Assembly (NCBI GenBank): GCA_964017045.1
Contig: OZ024808.1
Span: 18,593,284-18,657,283 of the forward strand
Reading direction: 5' to 3'
Origin: Omphiscola glabra
Lineage: Eukaryota > Mollusca > Gastropoda > Lymnaeidae
DNA: 64,000 nt
Each line of letters begins with the position of its first letter. Position 1 is the first letter of the stretch. Position numbers and translations under genes: made by a program. Shown here piece after piece: positions 1 to 18,523 of the stretch. A model generated the notes under the pieces. The model saw nothing but the letters and a program-made list of their open reading frames with translations. It was not told the origin of the DNA and did no database searches.

Positions 1-239
1 AGTTAAATTCTGGGAACAAAATGCTTCATCAAAATGAAAAAGTTAAAAAAAAAATAATAAACAATCTACTATTGCTTAAAATCGGAGAAAACATCACGTC
101 AATCTGACATTGCTGAGCGGCACAATGACTAATGCTGATAATGATAAAAAAAACTATAAACTGTTTAACCCCTTAACTACCGCTGGGTTTTGACAACAAT
201 TTTTGCTTACTCAGCAATTAAAAAAATAAAATAAAAAAT

Positions 240-271
<32 letters not shown>

Positions 272-627
272 GACCAAGAAATTTCCGGTAATTTCATTCT
301 CTATCCAATTCGCTTTTTAACTCCCCTTTAGATAAACCAATAAAGAAATATATAGCATTGAAATATGACGTCGACGTGACGCCCTAAGTATTTCAGAAAA
401 GTTCTTTGCCTTTTTGTTATGATGACTATGTGACGTCATTGGTATTTGAAAGTGACATCGCGTCGACGTCATCGGTAGCGAAGAGGTTAATACGGCTACG
501 GATTCCAAAAAACTTATAACCGATTTACCAAAAAAAAACAAACAACAACACGATATTGACATCCCTAAACCAAAGCTCCACTTCAGAAACACCCTCTTCA
601 CCCCCTCCCCTATTCTTCAAAACAAAC
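1..627 (-). other. intron or 3' flank of cathepsin copy 1; no coding exon seen
   Basis: This stretch lies downstream (minus strand) of the fourth exon of the first cathepsin L-like gene. In the second copy the next exon follows after only 148 bp, but here I find no match to the exons carrying the catalytic His and Asn. It holds A-rich runs (about 225-272) and nothing else I can name. Either the intron is longer and the gene continues beyond the window, or the copy is truncated. Confidence 0.6.
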
Positions 628-4482
<3,855 letters not shown>

Positions 4483-4564
4483 GACCTGAGAAATACGAAG
4501 GTTTTTTTTAGCATTAAGGACAATGTTTAATTTCTTAAATTTCCTAAATGTAAACATAGTAAAT

Positions 4565-4789
4565 ACTTACTATTTACAGTTCTTACTTATCACATTATTT
4601 ACTATTCACAGTATTTACAGGTCACAATTCATACTTGTCAAATTTCTTACTTGTCACAGTTCTTACGGGTCACATTTCTTACTGGTCAAAGTGCTTACTG
4701 GTCAAAGTACTTACTGGTCAACGTACTTACTCAGTAAGTTACTGGTCAATTTACTTACCGGTCAAAGTACGTATGGTCAAAGTACTTAC
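4565..4789 (-). repeat. 17-bp array around the 5' UTR splice donor of cathepsin copy 1
   Basis: Minus-strand units read roughly TTTGACCAGTAAGTAC, repeated about a dozen times with variation. The first unit matches the expected donor of the noncoding first exon (GGCCA then GTAAGT, exon end 4790), which is the homologous position of the copy 2 donor (CCCA then GTAAGT at 14002). Confidence 0.75.
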
Positions 4790-5030
4790 TGGCCAGGAAG
4801 GTATGAAAGAAGTAAGAAGGCAATGTTGACACACTGAGCTATTTAACCTTTAGAACCCGTGTAGCTTCTACTCTACACGGGTAGACAAGCGTATATCTGA
4901 TAAGGCCGAGGTGACTGGTCGGCTATCTGGCCGTGTCGGTCATACGGCCACTACCGTGGTCAGTGGGTGTCTAGACGCTGGTCAGCTGTTGTCACGTGAC
5001 GGCTGTCCACCCTCTTGGTGACATGCAAAT
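4790..5030 (-). promoter_or_regulatory. cathepsin copy 1 promoter and noncoding first exon region
   Basis: The noncoding first exon probably ends at 4790. A TATA-like GGTTAAATAG (minus strand, 4838-4848) lies upstream. An inverted repeat with 10-bp arms (acccgtgtag, 4855-4864; ctacacgggt, 4873-4882) follows. Further out, 4970-5030 resembles 14200-14260 upstream of copy 2 (shared gctggtca and tcacgtgacgg-like stretch with an E-box core). The transcription start is inferred, not seen. Confidence 0.45.
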
Positions 5031-5453
5031 CTGATGAAATACTCGGGTCACGTGATTGTAGTACCGGTATCTTAATTCAGTTAAGCATTTTTAAAAATTA
5101 TTTTGTTTGTGTGTGTATTTGGGGGAGGGGGGTTATATTCATTCCAGGTGTTCTCAAATGGTTGTTCAATATGTTAACCATGTAAGATCAGGGTCATATA
5201 ATTATCATTAGACATGGTAAATGCGTACAGTAAGATTTGATATCTTTTTTAATGATTCTTCAATTACTGTCAAATAATCGCATTTAGACTAATATAAATC
5301 TATCGAACAGAAAGACTTGTTTAGACTAATATAAATCTATCAAATAGAAAGATTTGTTTAGAATACAAAAAGCGGGGGTCTGTTTCTTTGAAGGTGGTAA
5401 CCTAATAAAGCATTCTATTATAACTAATCTTATTTTTTGATATTGCAAATGTT

Positions 5454-6079
5454 ATTAAATTATTTTATGGGTGCGAGTCTTGGACCACGTACACCAGGCA
5501 CGAAAAAAAGCTCAATGGCTTCCACCTCGGATGCCTGCGCCGCATCCTTGACATCAAATGGCAAAAAAAAAGTCCCTAACACGGATGTCCTGTCTCAAAC
5601 AAATATGTTCAACGTCCCAGCCATTTTAATACAAAGACGCCTCCGCTGGCTTGGGCACGTCAAGCGAATGCAACCTGGTCGCATACCTATGGACGTGCCG
5701 TACAGCGAGCTGGCGACTGGGAAAAGGTCAGTTGGACGGCCTCTTCTCAGATACTTAGACTATGCAAAAGAGACACGAAGGCGGCCAACATCAACATCTC
5801 AAATTGGGAGGACCTGGCGGAGGATCGATCCACATGGCGGGGCATCGTGAAGGAAGGATCACTAAACGTGCCGAGGAGCTCTACGGGGCGGAAGCAGCTG
5901 TAAAGAGAGCGCAGAGATAGGCCAGAAAACACTGCTCCACCGCATTCGTGTGTGGGACATGCAAAAGAGACTGCCACTCGAGGATCGGTCTCACTAGCCA
6001 CACCAAGTGCTGCTATCAGAAAAGATAAATCTATCGTCTCTCGTAGACGGAAAGATGCCATACCATTAAATTATTTTAT
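5454..6079 (+). mobile_element. 5'-truncated non-LTR retrotransposon (LINE) with 15-bp target duplication
   Basis: The plus strand encodes the end of a reverse-transcriptase ORF2: a GCESWTTYTRHEKKLNGF stretch, then QRRLRWLGHVKRM and ELATGKRSVGRPLLRY, then NWEDLAEDRSTWR, and finally a C2H2-like finger (FVCGTCKRDCHSRIGLTSH). At least two frameshifts break it (near 5570 and 5765), so it is dead. The copy (5469-6064) is flanked by a perfect 15-bp direct repeat attaaattattttat at 5454-5468 and 6065-6079, the mark of target-primed insertion. The exact clade is not assigned. Confidence 0.9.
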
Positions 6080-6573
6080 TTAGAAACTCGACCATGGCAA
6101 TTTCTCCTTATGCCGTCAACCTCTCTTTGTTATAAGTTGGCTATATTAATGTTAACTATGCCTCTATCTATATGTTCACCCAGTCTCTGCCCCCCCCCCT
6201 CTCTCTCTCTCTCTTTCAACCTCATCAACCGAAGTTAAGATCCATAACAAATTTTGTTTTTAGGTGTTGCTTAGTTACCGTTACATTCAATATTAAGGTC
6301 CGATCTATTGACAATTCTGTCGCCCCTAGGGTGGGGTAAAGCTCCGTTAATCGTAAATTTATTTTTTAAAAACGTTCTTTTCATTTTGCCCACTCCACCC
6401 CAGCCCCACTCCACCCCTATATCGAAATGTCAAGATTGCTCCATCCATGACTTAATTAAACAGCTTAAGATGTGACGTCAGTGTGTGACGAGCGAGTAGT
6501 GGCGCCTAAGGCAGCCGAAAGTGTAAATTAGGATCAGGACCAAACGGTCAAAGAAATAAAATTCATCATTGGC

Positions 6574-6692
6574 TAGACAAAAGCCATAATATTTGATAGA
6601 CAAAAGCCATAATATTGGATAGACAAAAGCCATAATATTTGATAGACAAAAGCCATAATATTGGATTGACAAAAGCCATAATATTGGATAGA
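6574..6692. repeat. 23-bp tandem repeat, 5 copies
   Basis: Unit tagacaaaagccataatatt plus gga or tga. The minus-strand reading frame through it (6478-6729) is a repeat artefact. Confidence 0.9.
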
Positions 6693-6831
6693 GAAAAAGG
6701 AATTTTATTAAGTGAAAGGTTGTTTTCAAATTACTGCAATAGTACTAAATAAGCTTTCCATGTCAAATATCTCTGTTTGCAACTAAATTTCTCAACATGT
6801 TTTTTTTTGTTCCAGAGAGGATGAGTGATCT

Positions 6832-6935
6832 AAGAAGATTGATGATATGAGAAGATTTATGATATGAGAAGATTGATGATATGAGAAGATTTATGATATG
6901 AGAAGATTGATGATATGGGAGGATTGATGATACTC
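6832..6935. repeat. 17-bp tandem repeat (gatgatatgagaagatt type)
   Basis: About six alternating units of gatgatatgagaagatt and tatgatatgagaagatt. A related trace lies at 7106-7140. Confidence 0.85.
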
Positions 6936-7202
6936 TACTATCCTGACTGATTTCCCCCCTCTGCCCCCTAAACGATACTGCTGGGTGCCGTCCATGGCTT
7001 GACATTTAAATAGTTATGGAATTGTTAGAGTGAATACACATTTTTTTTGTTTGATTTAATTAATGTATGCTAATTTTTAAAGTCATGATTATGTTTGTTA
7101 AATTGATCTGAGAGGATCGATGATGTGAGAGGATTGATCCTAATAAATTTCAGCGCCACAACTCACTCGATGTACCCAGGCAGCAGTTCATGTGAGATTA
7201 TC

Positions 7203-7312
7203 AACCTGGGGGTCGCCTAAGATTATCGAAAAACACATTTACTCTTCAGTAACGAAAATAATTGTGTGCTTGGGGATCGCCACAACATGAGCAACTGTAA
7301 TAATTGGTCGCG
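7203..7312 (-). mobile_element. partial SPIN-like hAT MITE copy
   Basis: About 110 bp match the interior of the copy at 8466-8649 in the same orientation (shared ggggtcgcctaagattatcg and aaaacacatttactct). The terminal part that should follow is missing and the sequence runs into a (CA)n(TA)n tract. Confidence 0.7.
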
Positions 7313-7313
7313 G

Positions 7314-7377
<64 letters not shown>
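7314..7377. repeat. compound (CA)n(TA)n microsatellite
   Basis: About 11 CA units followed by about 20 TA units, without interruption. Confidence 0.97.
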
Positions 7378-7378
<1 letters not shown>

Positions 7379-7675
7379 TTTTTGTGGCTTTAAGAGCCGT
7401 TACGTCGCATTGACAACTTTAAGAAAGAAGACGTTTAAGCAAATGATATGGCTAAATTGTTTATAACAATTTAGATAAATATTATAAAACAACTTAACTA
7501 GTTAGTTCCGGTAAAAATTAAAAAATAAAATATTTGTATAAACACAACCGGGTCAAAGGACACTTAAATGTCAAAGAATTTCTCTGTTGCTCAATCAATT
7601 AAATGTAGATTAATGCAAAACTAAATTCAAGTATAAGCCAAAATAGATCAAATTTGAATTGATCAAAAAAATCTC

Positions 7676-7740
7676 AATGAGACCCCTCTCCAGACCCCTG
7701 TCCAAACCCTTATCCAGACCCCTCTCCAGACCCCTGCCAG
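7676..7740. repeat. 18-bp minisatellite (ccagacccct type)
   Basis: Three to four units of ccagacccctgtccaaac with variants. Reading frames on both strands (PLSRPLSK, RGLERGLDKG) are artefacts of an 18-bp, in-frame unit. Confidence 0.85.
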
Positions 7741-8045
7741 CGTTCTGCTTCGGCTCAGACGTATTCGGTGTCTTTATTTCTTTAACCCCCCCCCTTTCCA
7801 CACCACAGATCAAAGTGGCTTACTGGTATTTTTATAACAGGCGGTAAAAATCCTGGGACAGAAGCACAAGTTGTGCTATTTTCATGTTCGGTTAGTGTAA
7901 AAAAACAACTTATTACGATCCGGGACGAGTTAGCCCATATGCCAGGGACAGTTCTACTTCAAAGCTCGTTATTTCCAGGTTTAACTTTCCAAAATAAATT
8001 TATGTTTTATGGTTTGGGGACATCTAACCCAAAATCCGCCCCGGG

Positions 8046-8285
8046 TGGCACAATGTTTCGCTACGCCACTGGATGAACAATGTCTCGCTACGCCACTGGG
8101 TGCACAATGTCTCGCTCCGCCACTGGATGCACAATGTCTCGCTACGCCACTGGGTGCACAATGTCTCGCTACGCCACTGGGTGCACAATGTCTCGCTCCG
8201 CCACTGGGTGCACAATGTCTCGCTCCGCCACTGGGTGCACAATGTCTCGCTACGCCACTGGGTGAACAATGTCTCGCTACGCATC
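8046..8285. repeat. 27-bp minisatellite, 9 copies, seeded on a transposon end
   Basis: Unit tgcacaatgtctcgctacgc plus cactggg. Because the unit is 27 bp, several frames are open on both strands (for example the repeated CTQWRSETL on minus); none looks like a gene. The unit includes ctacgccactg, the terminal inverted repeat end of a hAT family also seen at 20293-20468. Confidence 0.95.
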
Positions 8286-8465
8286 TTAGTGCATAAAACT
8301 GAACTCCATGTTGCAGACATCGCCACCATGTTGTGACACGACCAACCAATTTTCAGGTCAAGAAACACCAACATTTTAAACATCTGAATCAGTTTGGATG
8401 GACCGTAATTAAATGGAAGATAATTACCGGTATTTTAACAGACTCTAGGAAAACATCCTCAAAGA

Positions 8466-8649
8466 CAGCGGTCCTCAACAAGGGGGTCGAACAAGCCTTT
8501 CTCAGGGGTCGCCTAAGATTATCGAAAAACACATTTACTCTACAATTATGAAGTAGTCAAGTAACGAAAATAATTTTGTGTTTGGGGGTCGTCACAACAT
8601 AAGGAACTATATTAAAGGGTCACGGCATTAGGAAGGATGAGAACCACTG
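8466..8649 (-). mobile_element. SPIN-like hAT MITE, old copy
   Basis: Ends cagcggtcctcaac and gagaaccactg match the termini of the better copies at 33761 and 39990, in opposite orientation. The interior is collinear with them. No clear 8-bp target duplication remains, consistent with age. Confidence 0.8.
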
Positions 8650-9681
8650 TTCTAATACAATACTAAAACTCCAAGCCATCACCTTCACCCCCCAAAAAAA
8701 AATCAAAATCGCCCGACACCCATTAAAGAATCCAATTAATCAATAAAAACGTGTCCTCAATCTCTGTATATTAGAACTAGCTTACCAAGAACGACAACTC
8801 TCTTACCAAGAATGACAACTCCCTTACCAAGAACGACAACTCTCTTACCAAGAACTACGCTTAACTTAAGGTGGAACATTGCAACTCCACGATTTTATCG
8901 TGAGAATAGCCTCCCCCCCCCCACCTTGACCTCGTACTATTTGAAGTTGAAAAAAAAAAACGCGCTGTACAATGTTCAAAGTCAGTTCTGACCAGTGAGG
9001 TGACCTGAGACAGCGTTTAAAACCGAGAGCGAAAAAGCATGGCACTCAAATATTGTTATTAATATAAATATTCGGAGATTGGAGAAGAAGTAATGTTATT
9101 ACATATTAAAACAATAAGTCACGTGACTAATTTCATTTGTAAAAAAAAAAAAAAAAAATTCATAAAAAATTGCTTGCCAGCTTATATATCACTTTTTATT
9201 TACCCGGTACCAGGCACTTTCTGTAGTAAAGGCCAGATGTCTATCTGGGACCACCCCACAGCGGGAAATGGTATTTAGAGATTAAACAAAAAAAATTTGG
9301 AAGTGTGTGTGTGAGGTAATAAACCGCTGAGATAGCAAAGTTTTGAAACTGGTAACATTTATTTAATTGGAGCATGATGTGTTCAATGTAAATGATGCAA
9401 TAAATGAGTATGAAGCGATTAAATATGTAGGCCTACACTATGTGTTCAATTCTTATGTTTGGGAAAAGAATCGACCAGGATGGGATAATGTGAACACTTG
9501 TATCCTTTAAAGAATTTAGCTAGGGTATCAAGTAAGGTTAATTGACTCGTCAAATCTACACATTTCTTTAATTAGAAAGTATATAAAGAAACAAAACCAC
9601 TGAATTTTTATTTTTTGAGAAACACTGCACTTTCTGTACATCTAGATATAGATGCAGGAGGACCTATCTCCCGCTAAGAAT

Positions 9682-9937
9682 ATCATTTCACACTAGTCAG
9701 AGAGGATATCATTTCACACTAGTCAGAGAGGATATCATTTCACACTAGTCAGAGAGGATATCATTTCACACTAGTCAGAGAGGATATCATTTCACACTAG
9801 TCAGAGAGGATATCATTTCACACTAGTCAGAGAGGATATCATTTCACACTAGTCAGAGAGGATATCATTTCACACTAGTCAGAGAGGATATCATTTCACA
9901 CTAGTCAGAGAGGATATCATTTCACACTAGTCAGAGG
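9682..9937. repeat. 26-bp minisatellite, about 10 copies
   Basis: Unit gatatcatttcacactagt plus cagaga, nearly invariant across copies, implying recent amplification. It lies downstream of the cathepsin copy 2 gene. Confidence 0.97.
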
Positions 9938-10272
9938 ATACCATACAAACTAATGAATATACAAGAACATCCCACTGGAATTTTGGATTGATGCAAATGG
10001 GATGAAGGTGGATAAACAAAATTTAACATCTTTGAAGAAGCACAAATAAAACATGTAAAAATGAAGCAATAAAAAAACGAAACAAAAGTATGTTTTAAAA
10101 ATTTATTTAAATATGAAGCAATGATTGAATAGCTCACTATTTACATCTGTGAAATAAAAATATTTGCTTGGACAGAACTTTAAAATTACACACACAGCAC
10201 ACCCCTGAGAATGTAAAACTTAAAATCCTAATTACATAATAAAAATCACAATCAAGCTAAGGTATGACATCA

Positions 10273-13393
<3,121 letters not shown>

Positions 13394-14001
13394 GACCTGA
13401 AACAAAGTAATAAAGAAAATAATTCATCTTTACTCCATGTATCGATCAAAAATTCCCATCCATTCATTTCAATGTCTTGCAATTAACATCTTTAGTGCAA
13501 GTCACTTTAAATTTAAACCAGTTTCCTCAAAGATTTTAACTATTCAAACACTTTTATTTTTATAAACAAAGTCTTCAGTTAATATGATCGATCCCACACG
13601 TCTCAAGAGCTCAGTTCGAATACAAGTAAATTAAATTGACCTAATGTTAGATCTTATGTAAGTAAAAAATTAGTTATTCTTAAAACTAAGTAGGGCAACT
13701 CAACTTCGATGATCATCAATTATTATAACAAGTATATCAATTATCATTTAAAGACTATTTTGACAAATTCAATTGGATTCCTTCACATCTGACGATTGAT
13801 TAAAAATTATATATAACTTATATCAACATTTCAGAACGCGTTTGGGATTTATTTAGTTCATAAACACGCTATTTGTAGCCTAGCTAGTTATTTGCTAAGA
13901 CAAATCCTGTGCTATGACAGTTAAATTCACGAGGTACTGAAGTCCTATGTCACAGTAGAACAAATGAATTAATATCCAATGGAAGTCTCATTACTACTTA
14001 C
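13394..14001 (-). other. 5' UTR intron of cathepsin copy 2
   Basis: An acceptor (TTTCAG) immediately precedes GTCATG at the coding start, and a donor (CCCA then GTAAGT) lies at 14002/14001. The roughly 600 bp between them show no coding signal and are read as a 5' UTR intron. Confidence 0.65.
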
Positions 14002-14260
14002 TGGGCAGTAGCTGTGTATAGGGAGTAGGCGGTCGGATGAACACTCAAGAAGTAAACTTAGCTTAGCGAAGCGAGCCTTATATAAGTCTGTCCTTGCAGC
14101 CAGGGGCTAGAGTTTGACAATAAACTCAGTGGCGATTGGTCAGTTGAATGGCCGAGATTACCCCACCCGTCCGCCACCCGACTTCTGTCGTGGTCGAGGT
14201 GTGGGAGCTGGTCAATTTTTGTCATGTGACGGTCATCCCACAAGGTCCATGCATACGTTG
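14002..14260 (-). promoter_or_regulatory. cathepsin copy 2 TATA box, noncoding first exon and upstream block
   Basis: CTTATATAAGG on the minus strand (14076-14086) is a good TATA box. A start about 30 bp downstream would give a noncoding exon of roughly 14002-14050 ending at a GTAAGT donor. Upstream, 14200-14260 (gctggtcaatttttgtcatg then tgacgg) resembles 4970-5030 ahead of copy 1, so the proximal promoter was duplicated with the gene. Confidence 0.65.
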
Positions 14261-14791
14261 TGTAATACAATTTGATCCAAGGTCACGGGCAGATAGGGTA
14301 GGTTTAGTTCTCTTGAACATTTGTGGACATTCCCAGAACTTAAAAGAGGAGACAAACTCAAATTTTAGTGTGTCAGTAAATAACCTCATGTCTTAGACTA
14401 TTTAGTTGTTATATAAACGAATAACATGCATCTTTACTGTTATGGACTGTTCAATCTTTGTCCTATAATTAAAATACTATACATATGTTTGAATAATTCT
14501 TGTTTGTATTGTCCGAGTTAGTTTACGTCAGAGTTTGGTTTGTGTATGATTTTAATTTTTTTTAAAAATCTGAATTTGGTTTGGGGTTCAGTTTGATTTG
14601 TGTCTGAGTTGAGTTTTCGTTCTTGTCATTTTTTACTCTGAACTTCTGCTGAAATTAATCAAATTCGGAATTGATATGGGGCCAGTTGAACGTCCCAAAT
14701 AGTTTAAACTCCTCAACTAAAACTATTAGCACTCAGGTCTGATTGGAAAGGGGGAGAGGAGGTTTGACAATAATTTCTTATTTGGCTGCAC

Positions 14792-15206
14792 CTATTGGTA
14801 CCCAGGTACCAGAATTGAGAGGTTGGGATTAAAAAAACTATTAAAAATATAATTGTTGGGTTTGTAAGACATGAATGATAATTGAATGTACTATATGTTT
14901 GTAAACTTAATTCTTCATTTTAACTATAAAAAAAACTACTACAAATGACATCCGAATAGAATTAGTCAAAATGGACCCGGATACGCAGCGCCGCCATTCG
15001 CACCCGGGTACCATTAGACTCAATGCTATTCGGATGTCATTTGTGGTAGTTTATTTTAGTAAAACTGAAGAATTAAGATTACAAACGTATGGTAAATTAA
15101 ATTATCTTTCATTTGATACCTCATTTTGGTCTTACAAACCCAACAATAATATTTTAAATCGTGTTTTAATCGCAACCTCTCACTTCTGGTACCCGGGTAC
15201 CAATAG
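14792..15206. mobile_element. foldback element: long inverted repeat with arms of about 170-180 bp
   Basis: The left arm 14792-14959 and right arm 15026-15206 are reverse complements at roughly three quarters identity by eye. Ends read ctattggtaccc and gggtaccaatag; inner ends read acatccgaatag and ctattcggatgt. A 66-bp spacer again contains acccgggtaccattag. No coding frame is evident; the 101-codon frame at 14971 is judged spurious. It looks like a MITE or foldback transposon able to form a long hairpin. Confidence 0.8.
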
Positions 15207-15366
15207 CCACTTCGTTCATATTTTGACTACTGCACGACTCAGGCCAGTCATACGGTACAACGACACAGGACAGTGACACAGATCCAACCGCCGTGGATAT
15301 TGTTTACAGTTTTGACTTGAAGCAGTTGTGTCGTGGAATCTTGTTGAGCTGGTACTTGTAGAGTCT

Positions 15367-15685
15367 AGCTCTGTTTAACCATCTTCTTTTACCTCCGTTT
15401 CACCATCTTCTATTACCTCTGTTTCACCATCTCCTTGTACCTCTGTTTAGCCATCATCTTGTACGTCCGTTTCACCATTTTTTTGTACCTCTGTTTAACC
15501 AACTTCTTGTACCTCAGTTTAACCATCTTCTTTTACCTCCGTTTCACCATCTTTTATTACCTCTGTTTCACCATCTCCTTGTACCTCTGTTTAACCATCA
15601 TCTTGTACGTCCGTTTCACCATTTTCTTGTACCTCTGTTTCACCAACTTCTTGTACCTCAGTTTAACCATCTTCTTGTACCTTAA
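15367..15685. repeat. 24-bp minisatellite, about 13 copies
   Basis: Unit acctctgtttcaccatcttc plus ttgt with variants. The hydrophobic reading frame across it (15435-15761) is an artefact of the 24-bp period. Confidence 0.95.
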
Positions 15686-18069
15686 AGGATATTATTGTCG
15701 TTTCTTTTTGCCATTCCCCAATGTAATGACCACTAGTCTAGTCCAAAAGCTCCAACATTGACCAAACATTTCGTAAATATCAATGTACAATAGCCAATAT
15801 GGGGTCGGGGGGGGGGGGGCGGTGAGACGCAGACGGATACTTTCACCGACCTTGACCTCTACCCCGATCCCAGTGCATGTAAGCGTCTCACATGACCAAC
15901 TATTGTTTTGGTGACAATGAGAAGGTAGCTCGTGACTGCGCGTGACTTTTAATTCCCCAAATTATCAATTCGGAGAATGTAGGTCAGTTCGATGCGCCCC
16001 ATCGTCCTGGGAACACCGAGATACGCGTTCGAAGGCTGCCCAAGTCTGAATCTAGGTTAAAACGTTCACACAACACTTACGACTTAAAAGGATCTTGGGA
16101 ATTCACGACCCCCATTGGGATCTGGGGAATAATTTTGAAAATTAGGCAAAACCTTGGGAAATATTAACAGGGGGAATATTTTTTTACATATTTTGAAATA
16201 ATGCAAACAACATATGTGATAAAATTTAAGTGAAAATAAAGCAAAATAGTTTTTAAAGTAACAAGGAAAAAATGTATTGTTTTAACTCTTTTCTGGTTTT
16301 AATTTTTTAAACCATTCATATTTAAATAAGAAATCTTCTGAAATTAAAGTTAATATTGTGAAGTATTAAAAAGTTAATAATTAAAGAAATTCAATTTTCT
16401 CTTTATTTTTTTTTACATTGAATACTAAAAATTAGATCCAGGTGTTGAAAGTTTATCAAATTGACCCTGTACACCATATGCATAGAACAGTCTCAACAAT
16501 AAATAAACTGATAATAAATCTTGAAATCTCAAAGGAAATCACTATAGACTTTTAATATTATATAATTTATGAAAAAGGGGGGGGGGGTTAGTAGGCTCGG
16601 AAACTTTACAAAAAACAGTACAAGCCAAAGAGGGAACGATAGTGTTCAATCAAGAATCGATAGTAAAATATAATGAATTTCAGTTACTTCTACAATGTGT
16701 TCAAACTATGATACGATGCATCTGTTAAAAAAACAAGCCTAATTTTCATCAATTGGGAAAAAAAAATATTTGTTCATTTACACACAGGTAATTAGATATT
16801 AAAATTATACCGGTATGTTGTAGGATTATAACACAAAATTTCATTTAAACAGTATTTTGTTTGAAAAAAAATATTATAATTATAATGTAAATTAACAATT
16901 TAAAAAATACTTATTGTCTTCATATAATATCAATCCATTTAACTACAATTATTATTATTAAATTCTGCTTTATTGCTTTGCAAACCCCATTACAAATCTA
17001 CAGACTTACAATAAGAAAAAAAAACATGTTTTGATGATGAACCTTTTGCCCTTGTAATAGTTGTAAAGAGACTTCTGTGTTGATTAGCCCTGTGAGCTTT
17101 GTTTCAAAGTGACTTCTATTACACATGTAGATGATATTTTTACCAGAAAATTTGGAGGTAATATTTAATTTAGTAGCCTAACTTCAGTGGGGTATTGATA
17201 ATTTGGATTATAAATTAATATATATTTTTTTTAAAAATACATTTTTTTTTTTTGATAAAGATTTTTAAAAAAATGTCTTTTAAAATAAATTTCAGTCAAT
17301 TACTGTACCCCGAGTTTCAGGGGCATTAATTCGAGCTATTATTGCATTAATTACTACCTAGAAAACCCCTTTTAAAGAAAACTCTTATATATTTATTTGA
17401 TCTTGGGAAATCTTGGGAAAATTTTTGACAATATCTTGGGAAATTTTTAAAAAGTGAGTGGCAGCCCTGCTTAAAAGGCCATAATGCTGGGTGGGGGTGG
17501 GCTGTCTTCAGGATGGTCGCGAAGGCCTCGGATTTTTAAGAGGCTCAAAGTTGTGAATGGTGTGAGAAGAAACAAAAATAGTTGGGGTGGGGGGTGGGGG
17601 CCACCTATCAAAATGTCACGTGACGTCTCTGGCTCTATTGAGTGCGTATTATTGATAACACGTAGCACTCTTTGTGTAGGCTACAGTCAAGACTTGTAAT
17701 CTCTATTTTACTTGACACAAACTTGATTACCCGGCAGAAAAAGAAAGAAAAAAAGGTTAATAGCACAAAAATCATACCATATATTTAACTTAAACTAAAA
17801 ATGCTTATTCACTTTTTTTTATACAGGCACGGGGAAGACAGTAACTGGACGGCGAAAATATGTGTGCAACGGAAAGTTGAGAACCATTGGAGATTAAAAA
17901 TTAAATGAATGAGAAATTTTTAGTACAGAAACTTGAGGCAAAACAAAAATAAAACGACACGGAGGACAAACTCTTGAATGAAAACGAGAGGAAGGTGAAG
18001 GTCTTTTTGAACTACAGAAAAACATACTACATGCCAAGAAAACCGAATAATTTATTTCCAGTAAATGCA
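15686..18069. other. gene-free AT-rich stretch
   Basis: No exon, RNA gene or complete mobile element recognised. Related short phrases (atcttgggaaat, cttgggaaat) near 16090-16160 and 17400-17450 may mark the two ends of one old element. Short poly-G tracts occur at about 15807-15819, 16577-16587 and 17580-17600. Confidence 0.5.
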
Positions 18070-18345
18070 TAACATTGATGTGTTGGGATGTTGAACATGA
18101 CACTGGTGTGTTGGGATGTTGAACATAACATTGGTGTGTTGGAATGTTGAACATGACATCAGTGTGTTGGGATGTTAAACATGACATTGGTGTGTTAGGA
18201 TGTGGAACATGACATCGGTGTGTTGGGATGTTGAACATGACGTCGGTGTGTTGGGATGTTGAACATGACATCGGTGTGTTGGGATTTTGAACGTGACATC
18301 GGTGTGTTGGGATGTTGAACATGGCATCGGTATTTTGTGATGTTG
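18070..18345. repeat. 28-bp minisatellite, about 10 copies
   Basis: Unit tgacatcggtgtgttgggat plus gttgaaca with scattered substitutions. Frames reading CHVQHPNTPM on the minus strand are repeat artefacts. Confidence 0.95.
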
Positions 18346-18523
18346 ATCAAAATCAAGTCCTGGTGTCGACCTAGACTTTGTTAACTTCACCATCCTCTGT
18401 CCCACCACGTAGTTGACTCAACAACAAATTGGCAAGTATCAGCGTGCCACGTGGACATGACCACGTGTTGTTGTAGTGAGGAGTGAGGACACGTGTGTAA
18501 AAGGCAAGACCATTTAAACCACT

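Noticed and set aside
5437..5850. 137-codon frame as a host gene
   Set aside because: It is a frameshifted reading of LINE reverse-transcriptase C-terminus with target duplications.
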